DNA from: Phycisphaerales bacterium
GTDB taxonomy: Bacteria > Planctomycetota > Phycisphaerae > UBA1845 > UTPLA1
Reading direction: 5' to 3'
Assembly: GCA_020639075.1 (NCBI GenBank)
Contig: JACKHI010000001.1
Location: forward strand, 310,001 to 374,000
DNA length: 64,000 bases
In this document: piece after piece, positions 26,340 to 34,437 of the stretch
Position numbering within the stretch: position 1 is the first letter of the stretch
How the letters are laid out: the number at the start of each line of letters is the position of its first letter
The notes under the pieces: model-generated
The model's database searches: none
Seen by the model: only the letters and a program-made list of their open reading frames with translations
Told to the model about the DNA's origin: nothing
Made by a program: the position numbers and the translations under genes

Positions 26340-28124
26340 ATGCTCGAAACTTCCGTAAATGAAGCTGTGACGTCCTGGCTTGGGAGCCCCGCAATCGCCG
26401 AGGCCGATCGGGCTGAGATTCGACGCCTCGTCGAGGCCGGCAACGAGTCCGAACTCACGGATCGATTCTACACGGACTTGTCATTCGGGACGGGCGGTCT
26501 GCGCGGCGTGCTCGGGGCCGGGCGGAATCGGATGAACGTCTATACCGTTGGCGCCGCGGCGCAAGGGCTCGCGGATTACATCGCCCGGGCAGGCGACACC
26601 GCACGGTCGGCAGGTGTGGCGATCGCTCACGACTGTCGTCGGATGAGCCGTGAGTTCGCACTGCGAACGGCGCTCGTGATGGCGGGAAATGGTATCAAGG
26701 CCTACGTCTTCGAAAAGCTGCGGCCGACGCCCGAGTTGAGTTTTGCGGTCCGCCACTTGAACTGCACTTCCGGCATCGTGATCACGGCAAGCCATAATCC
26801 GCCTGAGTACAACGGTTTCAAGGCATATTGGCGGGGCGGGGCGCAGGTCGTGCCGCCGCACGATCAGGGCATTATTGACGCGGTTCGGGCGGTCGGCGGG
26901 TTTGAGAATGTCCGCGTCGCCGATGAAAGCGACGCTCGCTCGAACGGGCTGCTTATCGACATCGGCGACGCGATCGACGAGGCGTACCTGGATCACGTCA
27001 GGGAGTCGTGCCTGAACCCGACTGTCTGTCGGGAATACGGCGACAAGATCAAGATCGTCTACACGTCGCTGCACGGCACGGGGGGGCAGTTGATTCCAAA
27101 GGCCTTGAATCAACGGGGGTTCACGCGCGTCCTTGAAGTTGCGGAACAGGCAAAGCCCGACGGTGAATTCCCGACGGTCAAGTCACCGAATCCGGAAGAA
27201 CCAGCGGCGCTGGCGATGGGTATCGCCCTGGCAAAACGAGCGAGTGCCGACCTCGTGATCGGGACGGACCCGGACGCCGATCGCGTCGGCATGGCGGTTC
27301 GTGACAAGTCGGGCGACTATGTCCATCTGACGGGGAACCGGATTGCAGCGCTGCTGACTTGGTATGTTTGCGAGCAGCACAAACACAGGGAAACGATGCC
27401 GAGGCACGGCGTCGTACTGAGTACGATTGTCAGCAGCGATGAAATGAAGGTGATCGCTCGGTCCTACGGCGTCGAAGTGATCGAGACGCTGACCGGCTTC
27501 AAGTGGATCGCGGAACAAATGGCGAAGTTCGACGAGGAGCATGGCGAAAGCGCGAGGACGTTTCTGTTCGGCGCGGAGGAGAGCTACGGATATCTGCCCG
27601 TCTCGTTCGTCCGCGACAAGGACGCTGTGGCCAGTACGACGTTTGTTGCAGAGGCGGCCGCGTACGCTGCCGCGATGGGCAAGTCGCTCCTGGATATTCT
27701 CGATGATCTGGCCGCGAGATTCGGACTCTATCGGGAGGGCGCCAAGAGCATCACGCTAAAGGGTAAGCGGGGGGCCGATCAGATACTCGATATCATGGCG
27801 TCATTTCGGCGCGAAGCGCCTCGGGAGATCGGGGGCGTGAAAGTCCTCAGCGTGGGTGACTTGATGTCGGGGGAGATCGTCGATCGCGAAAGCCGTGAAC
27901 GGATCGCCGGATACGAGCTTCCGGCCGCCGACGTGATTGTCCTGACGCTTGCGGACGAGACAAAGGTCATCGCACGTCCGAGCGGCACGGAGCCGAAGAT
28001 CAAGTTCTATATCCTGGTACGCGAGCCGGGCGACGACCTACCGGCGGCGGAGGCGGCTGCTGCGGCAAAGATTGCGCGAATCGAACGAGATGTTCAGTCG
28101 ATTGTCGACGGTATACTGGCCTGA
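26340..28124 (+). CDS. phosphoglucomutase/phosphomannomutase (phospho-sugar mutase, PgcA-like)
   Basis: It interconverts hexose 1- and 6-phosphates through a phosphoserine. The 594-residue length suits the long PgcA/PGM2 group. Domain marks in order are FGTGGLRGVLGAGRNRMNVYT (one residue over; the key part is GTGGLRG), the active serine in TASHNPPEYNG (Ser151), the Mg loop GTDPDADRVGMAV, the sugar loop GAEESYGYLP and the phosphate loop RPSGTEPKIKFYI. The residues needed for catalysis are all present. It would feed glycogen or cell-envelope sugar synthesis. No linked pathway genes are nearby. Confidence 0.93.
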   Translation: MLETSVNEAVTSWLGSPAIAEADRAEIRRLVEAGNESELTDRFYTDLSFGTGGLRGVLGAGRNRMNVYTVGAAAQGLADYIARAGDTARSAGVAIAHDCRRMSREFALRTALVMAGNGIKAYVFEKLRPTPELSFAVRHLNCTSGIVITASHNPPEYNGFKAYWRGGAQVVPPHDQGIIDAVRAVGGFENVRVADESDARSNGLLIDIGDAIDEAYLDHVRESCLNPTVCREYGDKIKIVYTSLHGTGGQLIPKALNQRGFTRVLEVAEQAKPDGEFPTVKSPNPEEPAALAMGIALAKRASADLVIGTDPDADRVGMAVRDKSGDYVHLTGNRIAALLTWYVCEQHKHRETMPRHGVVLSTIVSSDEMKVIARSYGVEVIETLTGFKWIAEQMAKFDEEHGESARTFLFGAEESYGYLPVSFVRDKDAVASTTFVAEAAAYAAAMGKSLLDILDDLAARFGLYREGAKSITLKGKRGADQILDIMASFRREAPREIGGVKVLSVGDLMSGEIVDRESRERIAGYELPAADVIVLTLADETKVIARPSGTEPKIKFYILVREPGDDLPAAEAAAAAKIARIERDVQSIVDGILA

Positions 28125-28210
28125 GGCGCGATGTGGCCGATAGAGCTAAAGTTCCGGCGCAGGGCGATCGACTACACGCGAATTGATGTCCCGTGCCCGT
28201 GGAGTAAGTG

Positions 28211-28345
28211 ATGATAGATCCGCTGACGAATCTGACCGGCATCCTGAACATCTTCTACGGTGCAATCATCACAACGCTCGAGATATTCCTGGGGCCGTTC
28301 CTGGCGGTATTCTCGCCGCTGTTTTCGATATTCTACTCGGCATAG
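28211..28345 (+). CDS. 44-residue hydrophobic small membrane protein
   Basis: ATG 28211 is preceded by GGAG with suitable spacing. The frame encodes 44 residues, almost all hydrophobic after MIDPLTNLTG (ILNIFYGAIITTLEIFLGPF, then LAVFSPLFSIFYSA). It would form one long or two short membrane helices with a helix-breaking Gly-Pro in the middle. It follows the mutase gene by 86 bases on the same strand. I know no family for it. The pattern, an isolated short frame with a ribosome site and a pure membrane composition, is unlikely by chance in GC-rich DNA. Confidence 0.55.
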   Translation: MIDPLTNLTGILNIFYGAIITTLEIFLGPFLAVFSPLFSIFYSA

Positions 28346-28583
28346 ATCGCTGCGCGGCAGCGAGTGACGCCTGTCCAGATTCCACGATTGCGCGCGCACC
28401 TTAATACCATCCTCGATCGTCCTGACAGCCGCCTCCGGGGCATGATTGTTGTGATTGGATCCTGGACCGAATGGATTCTTCAGTGAGCCCGCCTGGTTGT
28501 TCTGACGAACCGCTCCGATGCGCGCGATGACTCGACTTCCTCATTGACATCTGGGAACGACGCGACTTTCCGTCGAGCAGGAC

Positions 28584-29693
28584 TCAGAGCAGTGATTCGA
28601 GGGTCGTGCAGACCTGATCAATCTCATCCTGCGTGAGTGCATTGTGAAACGGCAGGGCGATCGTGCGCGCCGCCACGCGCTCGCACACGGGGAAGTCCCC
28701 CGGTTTGAAGCCGAACTGCTTCATGTAGAACGGCTGGAGATGAATCGGTGCGAAGTAGTTGCTGCAGCCGATTTCGCGTTCGCGCAGTTGGGCAATCATG
28801 TCGTTGCGTTGATGCTCGGAATAATCATCAGCGAGCTTGACAACGAATACGAACCAGCTTCGCTTGCATTCCGGATCGTTATGTTGCCATTCGATTCGCG
28901 ATTCATTCTTGAGGCGCTCTCGATACCAGTTCGCGACCTGCGCACGCCGGGCGAGAATTTCGTCGATGCGACGGATCTGTTCAACGCCGATCGCCGCCTG
29001 GATGTCGCTCATGCGATAGTTGTAACCCAGTCGTTCGTGCGACAACCAGCCCATGCCCGTATCCCGACCTTGGTTGCGCATCGATCGGCAGAGTCTCGCA
29101 ATGTCGTCGTCGTTCGTCGTGATCATGCCGCCTTCGCCGGTCGTGATCTGCTTGTTCGGGTAGAAACCGAAGACGCCGGCATCCCCGAATGCGCCTGCCA
29201 TCCGACCGCGATAGGTCGCCCCAAGGGCTTCACATGAGTCTTCAATGATGCGGACGTTGTTACGGGCCGCGATTGCCTCGACTTCTTCCATGGCGGCGAC
29301 TTCGCCGAATGCGTCCACGGGAATCAGGGCCTTGGTTTTCGGCGTGATTGCGGCTTCGATCCGCGAGGCGTCGATGTTCCAGGTCACGGGGTCTATGTCG
29401 ACGAGCACGGGCGTGGCGCCCTCGAACATGATGCAGTTGGTCGACGCGATGAACGAGAAGGGGGTGCTGACGACTTCGTCCCCATGCGAGATGCCGAGGG
29501 CTCGAATCAGCAGGTGCAGACCGCAGGTGCCGCTGGAGACGGCGATTCCGTGCTTGACACCGACGTAGGCGGCGAGTTTTTCCTCGAATTCATCGATTTT
29601 CGGGCCGAGGGAAAGGCGCCCGGACTTCATGACTTCGATAACGGCGTCGATCTCGGCCTGTGAAATGTCAGGCCCGGAGAGGTTGATCGGCAT
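28584..29693 (-). CDS. DegT/DnrJ/EryC1/StrS-family PLP aminotransferase
   Basis: The family transaminates keto-sugars (for UDP- or dTDP-amino sugars of surface glycans). ATG 29693 gives the usual N-terminus MPINLSGPDIS and 369 residues. Landmarks are KHGIAVSSGTCGLHL, PFSFIASTNCIMFEGATPVLVDID (shown in part), EDSCEALGATYRGR, the PLP lysine in FYPNKQITTGEGG (Lys181), and NYRMSDIQAAIG. Replacement of this Lys by His would mark the dehydratase subgroup; Lys is present, so it is an aminotransferase. No sugar-nucleotide genes adjoin it, so the substrate is open. Confidence 0.92.
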   Translation of the reverse strand: MPINLSGPDISQAEIDAVIEVMKSGRLSLGPKIDEFEEKLAAYVGVKHGIAVSSGTCGLHLLIRALGISHGDEVVSTPFSFIASTNCIMFEGATPVLVDIDPVTWNIDASRIEAAITPKTKALIPVDAFGEVAAMEEVEAIAARNNVRIIEDSCEALGATYRGRMAGAFGDAGVFGFYPNKQITTGEGGMITTNDDDIARLCRSMRNQGRDTGMGWLSHERLGYNYRMSDIQAAIGVEQIRRIDEILARRAQVANWYRERLKNESRIEWQHNDPECKRSWFVFVVKLADDYSEHQRNDMIAQLREREIGCSNYFAPIHLQPFYMKQFGFKPGDFPVCERVAARTIALPFHNALTQDEIDQVCTTLESLL

Positions 29694-29857
29694 ATTTTCG
29701 TTTCGCACTCCTGGTGTACCGTCGTTACGGCACATGGCAGGTCCTGGTTCGTTCGTCCACCCCAAATCCGACAGTCGCATCGTCAAAGCCGATTGGGCCG
29801 CCGTGGGTAAGACCGTAATTCTCTGGCTGGGATTGTGTTATGACAAGGGGAATTGGG

Positions 29858-29886
29858 TTGACACCGCCTGAAGTGGGCCGAATAAT
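29858..29886 (+). promoter_or_regulatory. sigma70-type promoter of the respiratory block
   Basis: A perfect -35 box TTGACA (29858-29863) is followed after 17 bp by AATAAT (29881-29886), one base from TATAAT. Transcription would begin near 29893, about 160 nt before the first gene of the bc/oxidase block. Confidence 0.65.
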
Positions 29887-29983
29887 CCCCCTAACTATTT
29901 CGGAAAGCCCCTCGCCAGACTCTGGCGTTGGGCGAGGCGTGACGAGAATCGGCGGCCTGTACGCCGATATTTTAATCGCCTAC

Positions 29984-30003
29984 TTCGTGAAAGAATTCAC
30001 GAA
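29984..30003 (+). promoter_or_regulatory. perfect 8-bp palindrome in the leader, possible operator
   Basis: TTCGTGAA-AGAA-TTCACGAA lies about 90 nt after the predicted transcription start and 48 nt before the ATG. It could be a repressor site or an RNA hairpin. The regulator is unknown. Confidence 0.45.
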
Positions 30004-30051
30004 CTTCTGCGAGATCCCGGTGGCGCAGGCAGTGAGTCCGCATCCAGACAT

Positions 30052-31179
30052 ATGACCGAAACGAGCCCGGCTCCGGCCGACAATCAGGCGAAGTCAGACG
30101 ATCGCGATGCAATCGCACCCCAGGTGCCGCCCATGACGGCGACGCTCATGGGTCGATTGTTCGTCGTGCCTGCATTGGTCGTTGTCAGCCTGCTGGCAGT
30201 TGCAGTCGTCGTCATTCTATTTGGCGCATCGCCGATTGATAAGCCGCGAAGCGTTGCGGAACTGATGAACGTCATCGAGTCCGATTCGGGAGATCGCTCG
30301 CTCGGCAACACGGTCCTGTCACCCAAGTCCAAGCAAACCTGGCAGGCGGCGCAAGAGCTGGCGATTCGATTCGAGAAGGGCCACTTCGACGGCGAGCCGA
30401 TCGCGCCGATGGCCGATCGGCTGATCCGACTGATCAAAGATCGTAGGGCCAATGCATCGAACACGGCGGGAGACGATGAGGATCATGCGTCGGGCATCGC
30501 GTTGCAGCAGTTCCTGATTCTGGCCCTGTCTAAACTCAACACCGTCAACGGACTCGAAGCGACAGTCGGCTTGCTGTCCGACCCCGATCCGCAGATCCGT
30601 CGCATCGCGTTGCAGGCGATTGCGAACATGCGTTCGCTTCCCGAATCCGTAGATTCACTGACGAAAATGTACCCACTTCTGGAAGATCCCGTCGCGGAGG
30701 TGCGGATCGTGGCCGCGCTCGCGATTGCGACGATCGCCCCGAAGGGTGACCAGACTGCGATCGATCGAATCGCCGCAATGACGGCGACGGATCGCGACAC
30801 GCAGATGAATCGCGCGACGGCGCTTGCACGGCTCGGCAGCTCGCGCGGTCGGAACATGATGTTGAACATGCTCAGCCGTGAGTATTGGAAGAATCTGTCG
30901 TCAACAGCTGACGACGCCAACAGCGGCTGGCATCCGCTTTCAGACGATGAGATTTCTGATAGATTGATCGCGATCGCGCCGATCGCGGCAGGGCTTAACG
31001 ACGCCAAGGTGATTGAGGCGGTTGAAACGTTGAGCAAGAGCGATCCGTCGCCTCGTGTCCGAGATGCGGCATTGGCGGCATTGTCCCAGCGTTCGGCGGC
31101 GACGTCGACCGGCACGCAGGGAAACGTCGGCTCGCATGCCGGCCTTCGAGTGGATGAACCGGCCGCGCGCGGCGCGTAA
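30052..31179 (+). CDS. membrane-anchored HEAT-repeat protein, first gene of the respiratory block
   Basis: The 375-residue protein has a disordered acidic N-terminus, one membrane helix (about 36-60, LFVVPALVVVSLLAVAVVVILFG) and a long helical-repeat domain. HEAT-like units are visible at LLSDPDPQIRRIALQAIANM, LLEDPVAEVRIVAALAIATI and LSKSDPSPRVRDAALAALSQ. Such repeats bind other proteins. Its position ten bases before the Rieske gene, in one transcript, suggests an assembly factor or structural partner of the cytochrome b complex. That is inference; I know no named homologue. Confidence 0.8.
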   Translation: MTETSPAPADNQAKSDDRDAIAPQVPPMTATLMGRLFVVPALVVVSLLAVAVVVILFGASPIDKPRSVAELMNVIESDSGDRSLGNTVLSPKSKQTWQAAQELAIRFEKGHFDGEPIAPMADRLIRLIKDRRANASNTAGDDEDHASGIALQQFLILALSKLNTVNGLEATVGLLSDPDPQIRRIALQAIANMRSLPESVDSLTKMYPLLEDPVAEVRIVAALAIATIAPKGDQTAIDRIAAMTATDRDTQMNRATALARLGSSRGRNMMLNMLSREYWKNLSSTADDANSGWHPLSDDEISDRLIAIAPIAAGLNDAKVIEAVETLSKSDPSPRVRDAALAALSQRSAATSTGTQGNVGSHAGLRVDEPAARGA

Positions 31180-31189
31180 GGATTTCCGT

Positions 31190-32242
31190 ATGGCAAAAAA
31201 GCAACTCGTTACCAAAGTCTGGATTGAACCGGGCTGCATTATCTGCGACGCCTGCGAAACGACGGCCCCGGACGTGTTCGAAGTCCAGCACGAAAACGAC
31301 ACGTGCGTGATTCGGCCGGCGGCGTTGGATGCCGAATTCAACAAGCCTCGAACCAAGGCCATTATCGACGCCGCCGAAGAATGCCCGGTGGACGTCATCA
31401 AGTTTGACACGATTGAAATCGAAGTCAGCGACGCCGAGGCGGCTGCGGATGCGGCGAAAGCGCCCGCCGCCGCAAGCGCCGCAGGGGCCGGTGCCGCTGC
31501 TGCAAAGCTCGAACCGCCGAAGCCAAAAGAAGTCGATCCGGCCATCCAGGCATTGCTTGCGGCGACGACGGTGCGCGGCGGTCACGTCGTACTCGATCGC
31601 GGCCTGGAAGACATGCCCGAAAGCGTGCGACGGATGGCGAAGTTGTCGCCGTCGGAATTGCCCCCGGATGCCAGACAGGCGAAGGTCCTCGACAAGTCCA
31701 AGGCGGACACGAAAAAGGAGCCCGAAGGCGCATCGCGCCGCGACATTCTTGGCGTTGCCGGCATGGCCGCGGGCTGGGCGGCCGTCGCGACTGTAACCGG
31801 CGGCGGCACGTTGGCCTTCGCTCGGTTCATGGCGCCGAACGTGCTGGAGGTCGAAGATCCAAAAGTGCGTTGCGGTCCGCTCAGCAAGTACGTCGCCATG
31901 GCGCCCGGCGACGTCAATGAGGATTACAAGCCGGTCAAACCCAGCGGTTTCTGGATCATTCGACAAGAGGATCGGATTGCGGCGCTTTCGATTATCTGCA
32001 CGCATCTCGGGTGTATCCCTTCCTGGCTTCCAAATGATCGAAAGTTCAAGTGTCCATGCCACGGCAGCGGTTTCAAGGAGAACGGTGTCAACTTCGAAGG
32101 CCCGGCTCCGCGGCCGCTCGAGCGCTTCAAGATCTATCTCGACGGCGACGAAGTGATCGTCGATCGATCGAGGAAGTTTCTGGCGATGGGTCCGAGCGAT
32201 ACGGCAGTGTGGAATGATCCGGAGGCGTACATTCCGGTTTAG
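31190..32242 (+). CDS. fusion of a [4Fe-4S] ferredoxin domain and a Rieske iron-sulfur protein
   Basis: ATG 31190 follows TAAGGA at good spacing and gives 350 residues. Residues 1-75 form a single-cluster ferredoxin (Cys16, Cys19, Cys22 and Cys65 followed by Pro). An Ala/Pro-rich linker runs to about 180. SRRDILGVAG with a hydrophobic helix (186-212) is a Tat-type anchor. The Rieske domain has CTHLGC (Cys270, His272, Cys275) and CPCHGSGF (Cys288, Cys290, His291), so both cluster ligand pairs and the disulfide pair are intact. It would take electrons from quinol bound to cytochrome b and pass them on. The ferredoxin would lie in the cytoplasm, before the anchor. Confidence 0.93.
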   Translation: MAKKQLVTKVWIEPGCIICDACETTAPDVFEVQHENDTCVIRPAALDAEFNKPRTKAIIDAAEECPVDVIKFDTIEIEVSDAEAAADAAKAPAAASAAGAGAAAAKLEPPKPKEVDPAIQALLAATTVRGGHVVLDRGLEDMPESVRRMAKLSPSELPPDARQAKVLDKSKADTKKEPEGASRRDILGVAGMAAGWAAVATVTGGGTLAFARFMAPNVLEVEDPKVRCGPLSKYVAMAPGDVNEDYKPVKPSGFWIIRQEDRIAALSIICTHLGCIPSWLPNDRKFKCPCHGSGFKENGVNFEGPAPRPLERFKIYLDGDEVIVDRSRKFLAMGPSDTAVWNDPEAYIPV

Positions 32243-32326
32243 CGTTTTCAATCATGCCGGGGCGCGGGCTCGGGCATTGTGTGGCGGCGTCGCCAGCGGC
32301 GCCCATCCATGTGGAACAGGTATTCG

Positions 32327-33112
32327 ATGAGCGTATTCGGCAGCATCGGCAATTATATTCGCGAGAGCCAGATCTGGGGCTCCGTCTTTCGACATGGCGT
32401 TCCCAGGGATCGACGCACGCGCGCGATGGCGATCCTGAGCAACGTCTTTCTGCACCTTCACCCCGTTGCGGTGCGCAAGAGCGGCATTCGCCTTTCGTTC
32501 ACGTGGTGCATGGGCGGTCTGACGTTTTTCCTGTTTCTGGCCGAGACGATCACAGGCGTCTTGTTGATGTTCTACTACCGGCCGGTGGTTGAATACGCCT
32601 ACAACGACATCATCCAGCTCCGCGCGCATGTAACGCTCGGATTGCTACGGGAGATTCATCGCTGGGGCGCCCATGCGATGGTGATCGCGATCTGGCTGCA
32701 CATGCTTCGCGTATTCCTAACGGGGAGTTACAAGCCGCCGCGCGAATTCAACTGGGGCGTCGGCGTCATCCTGCTCAAACTGACGCTGCTTCTGTCGTTT
32801 ACGGGGTATCTGCTTCCGTGGGATCAGCTGGCGATCTGGGCGATTACCGTCGGGTCCAACATGGCCCGAGCGACGCCTTTCCTCGGTCACGAAGGACCGG
32901 GCGCGCAGTTGATGCGGATCGGCGACGTTCCGCTGATGCATGCAGGTTCTGACGCGAGATTCCTGTTGTTGGCGGGAACGGCCGTCGGCCCCGGGGCGCT
33001 ACTGCGATTCTACGTGTTGCATTGCATATTCATACCGCTCGTCGTGCTCGTGCTGATCGCCGTGCACTTCTGGCGCATACGCAAGGACGGCGGTATTTCC
33101 GGTCCGCTCTAA
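32327..33112 (+). CDS. petB: cytochrome b N-terminal subunit (b6-type)
   Basis: This is the quinol-oxidising di-haem membrane subunit. The start is placed at ATG 32327, just after AACAGG; a GTG at 32279 and an ATG at 32309 are alternatives. There are 261 residues and four helices. Haem ligands are His111 and His125 in HRWGAHAMVIAIWLH, and His232 and His247 in LHCIFIPLVVLVLIAVHF. The second pair has 14 residues between, the b6f/menaquinol spacing, not 13 as in mitochondrial cytochrome b. The missing C-terminal helices are in the next gene, so the protein is split as in b6f. Confidence 0.92.
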   Translation: MSVFGSIGNYIRESQIWGSVFRHGVPRDRRTRAMAILSNVFLHLHPVAVRKSGIRLSFTWCMGGLTFFLFLAETITGVLLMFYYRPVVEYAYNDIIQLRAHVTLGLLREIHRWGAHAMVIAIWLHMLRVFLTGSYKPPREFNWGVGVILLKLTLLLSFTGYLLPWDQLAIWAITVGSNMARATPFLGHEGPGAQLMRIGDVPLMHAGSDARFLLLAGTAVGPGALLRFYVLHCIFIPLVVLVLIAVHFWRIRKDGGISGPL

Positions 33113-33196
33113 TCGGTGCGGGCTCAACGCAGGAAATGAACGATCTGAAATTCCGAGGGGCCGCGAGTTCCTCGGACCAGGCTGAAATAGGCGATT

Positions 33197-34363
33197 ATGA
33201 ACGGATTGAACACGCTTGTTCTTGCGGCCACGAGTGACGGCGGCTTGGGCTCGGTCATCAAGGACCTGCTCAACAAGGCCAGTGTGCCCCAGATCTTCGT
33301 GCCGCTGATGGCGATCGGGCTGATCGTCGCGTTGTTGACATATCGCACGTGGACGCGTCCCGCGATCGCGGGCCTGCTGGCGCTCGCAGCCATTGCGTTT
33401 TACGTGTGGAGCGCGACGGACGAGAACTTCTTCAAGATCATCGTGAAGCCCGACAACGTGCCGATCACGATCATGCTTACGGCGACCGCGATCGTGACAT
33501 GGTTGGCGTTTCGTCAGGCGGCGATCAACGATGCCCGGATGGAGCGCGGCGAACCGCTGATCGAAAGCGGCGCCGATGACAAGGTGCTCGTCTGGCCGGA
33601 TCTCGTCTATACAGAAATGATCTGTCTTGTGCTCTGCTCGATCGCTCTGATCGTCTGGGCGATTTTGTTGAAGGCGCCGCTCGAGCCGGCGGCCAATCCG
33701 ACGAACATTCCCAACCCCTCGAAGGCGCCGTGGTATTTCCTCGGACTTCAGGAGCTTCTCGTCTATTTTGACCCGTGGATTGCGGGCGTTCTGTTGCCGG
33801 GCTTCATCATTTTGGGGCTCGTGGCGCTGCCGTACATCGACAAGAACCCGCGAGGCAACGGTTACTACACATTCAGCCAGCGGAAGATGGTCATCTGGGT
33901 GTTCATGTTCGGCTGGGTCATCATGTGGGTGGTCCTCATCGTCCTCGGCACGTTCCTGCGAGGTCCCAACTGGAACATCTTCGGCCCGTATGAAACGTGG
34001 GATTCGCACCGACCTGCGGCGCTACTGAACGTCAACGTCTCGGATCTCTTCTGGGTCGTGCTGCCGGAAAAGACGGGACTCTGGTCACCGGGGCTTCCGA
34101 AGAACGCCGTCGCCGGGATCCCGGCGATGTTCATCCGGGAGGCGCCTGGCATCGTTCTACTGGGCGGCTATTTCTTCATTCTGCCGGTCATCCTGGCGAA
34201 GTCGGTTCTCAGCAAGCTGTTCAAGGATCTCGGCCTGATTCGGTATGCAGTCTTCTGGCTCCTGATGAGCTGGATGATGCTCGTACCGATCAAGATGGTC
34301 TTGCGATGGTTGTTCAATCTGAAGTACTTCATGGCCCTGACGGAGTGGTTCTTAAACGTCTAA
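33197..34363 (+). CDS. cytochrome b C-terminal subunit (subunit IV-like), enlarged
   Basis: The 388-residue protein supplies the C-terminal helices of cytochrome b. The quinol-site motif reads NPSKAPWYFLGLQELL, with APWY where classic subunit IV has PEWY, followed by FDPWIAGVLLPGFI. Two extra helices precede the core (about 33-75) and at least three follow, so it is about twice the size of plant subunit IV. It has none of the CXXCH motifs some relatives carry at the C-terminus; here that role falls to the next gene. It follows petB by 84 bases. Confidence 0.88.
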   Translation: MNGLNTLVLAATSDGGLGSVIKDLLNKASVPQIFVPLMAIGLIVALLTYRTWTRPAIAGLLALAAIAFYVWSATDENFFKIIVKPDNVPITIMLTATAIVTWLAFRQAAINDARMERGEPLIESGADDKVLVWPDLVYTEMICLVLCSIALIVWAILLKAPLEPAANPTNIPNPSKAPWYFLGLQELLVYFDPWIAGVLLPGFIILGLVALPYIDKNPRGNGYYTFSQRKMVIWVFMFGWVIMWVVLIVLGTFLRGPNWNIFGPYETWDSHRPAALLNVNVSDLFWVVLPEKTGLWSPGLPKNAVAGIPAMFIREAPGIVLLGGYFFILPVILAKSVLSKLFKDLGLIRYAVFWLLMSWMMLVPIKMVLRWLFNLKYFMALTEWFLNV

Positions 34364-34437
34364 CGCCGTCGAATTCGTTCGCGCGTGAAACGTAGTACGC
34401 GGCGCCGGCATGAGGCCGGCGCGATAGGGAAGCATCA

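Larger units (their letters stand above)
29694..30051. other. divergent intergenic region holding the respiratory-block promoter and leader
   Basis: About 360 bases lie between the DegT gene (minus) and the respiratory block (plus). They contain a strong -35/-10 pair at 29858-29886. Three inverted repeats lie between it and the first start codon: 29911-29939, 29948-29968 and the palindrome 29984-30003. Confidence 0.6.

Noticed and set aside
29840..30055. A 71-codon plus-strand frame whose stop overlaps the first respiratory gene as ATGA
   Set aside because: Its start lies upstream of the predicted transcription start, it contains the promoter and the palindromes, and the first half has unusual codon use. 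The overlap is probably chance.
30995..32251. 418-codon minus-strand frame opposite the ferredoxin-Rieske gene
   Set aside because: Antisense shadow of a gene with intact iron-sulfur motifs.
32999..34009. 336-codon minus-strand frame opposite the cytochrome b C-terminal subunit
   Set aside because: Strongly Arg/Asp/His-rich antisense of membrane-helix codons; no motif.
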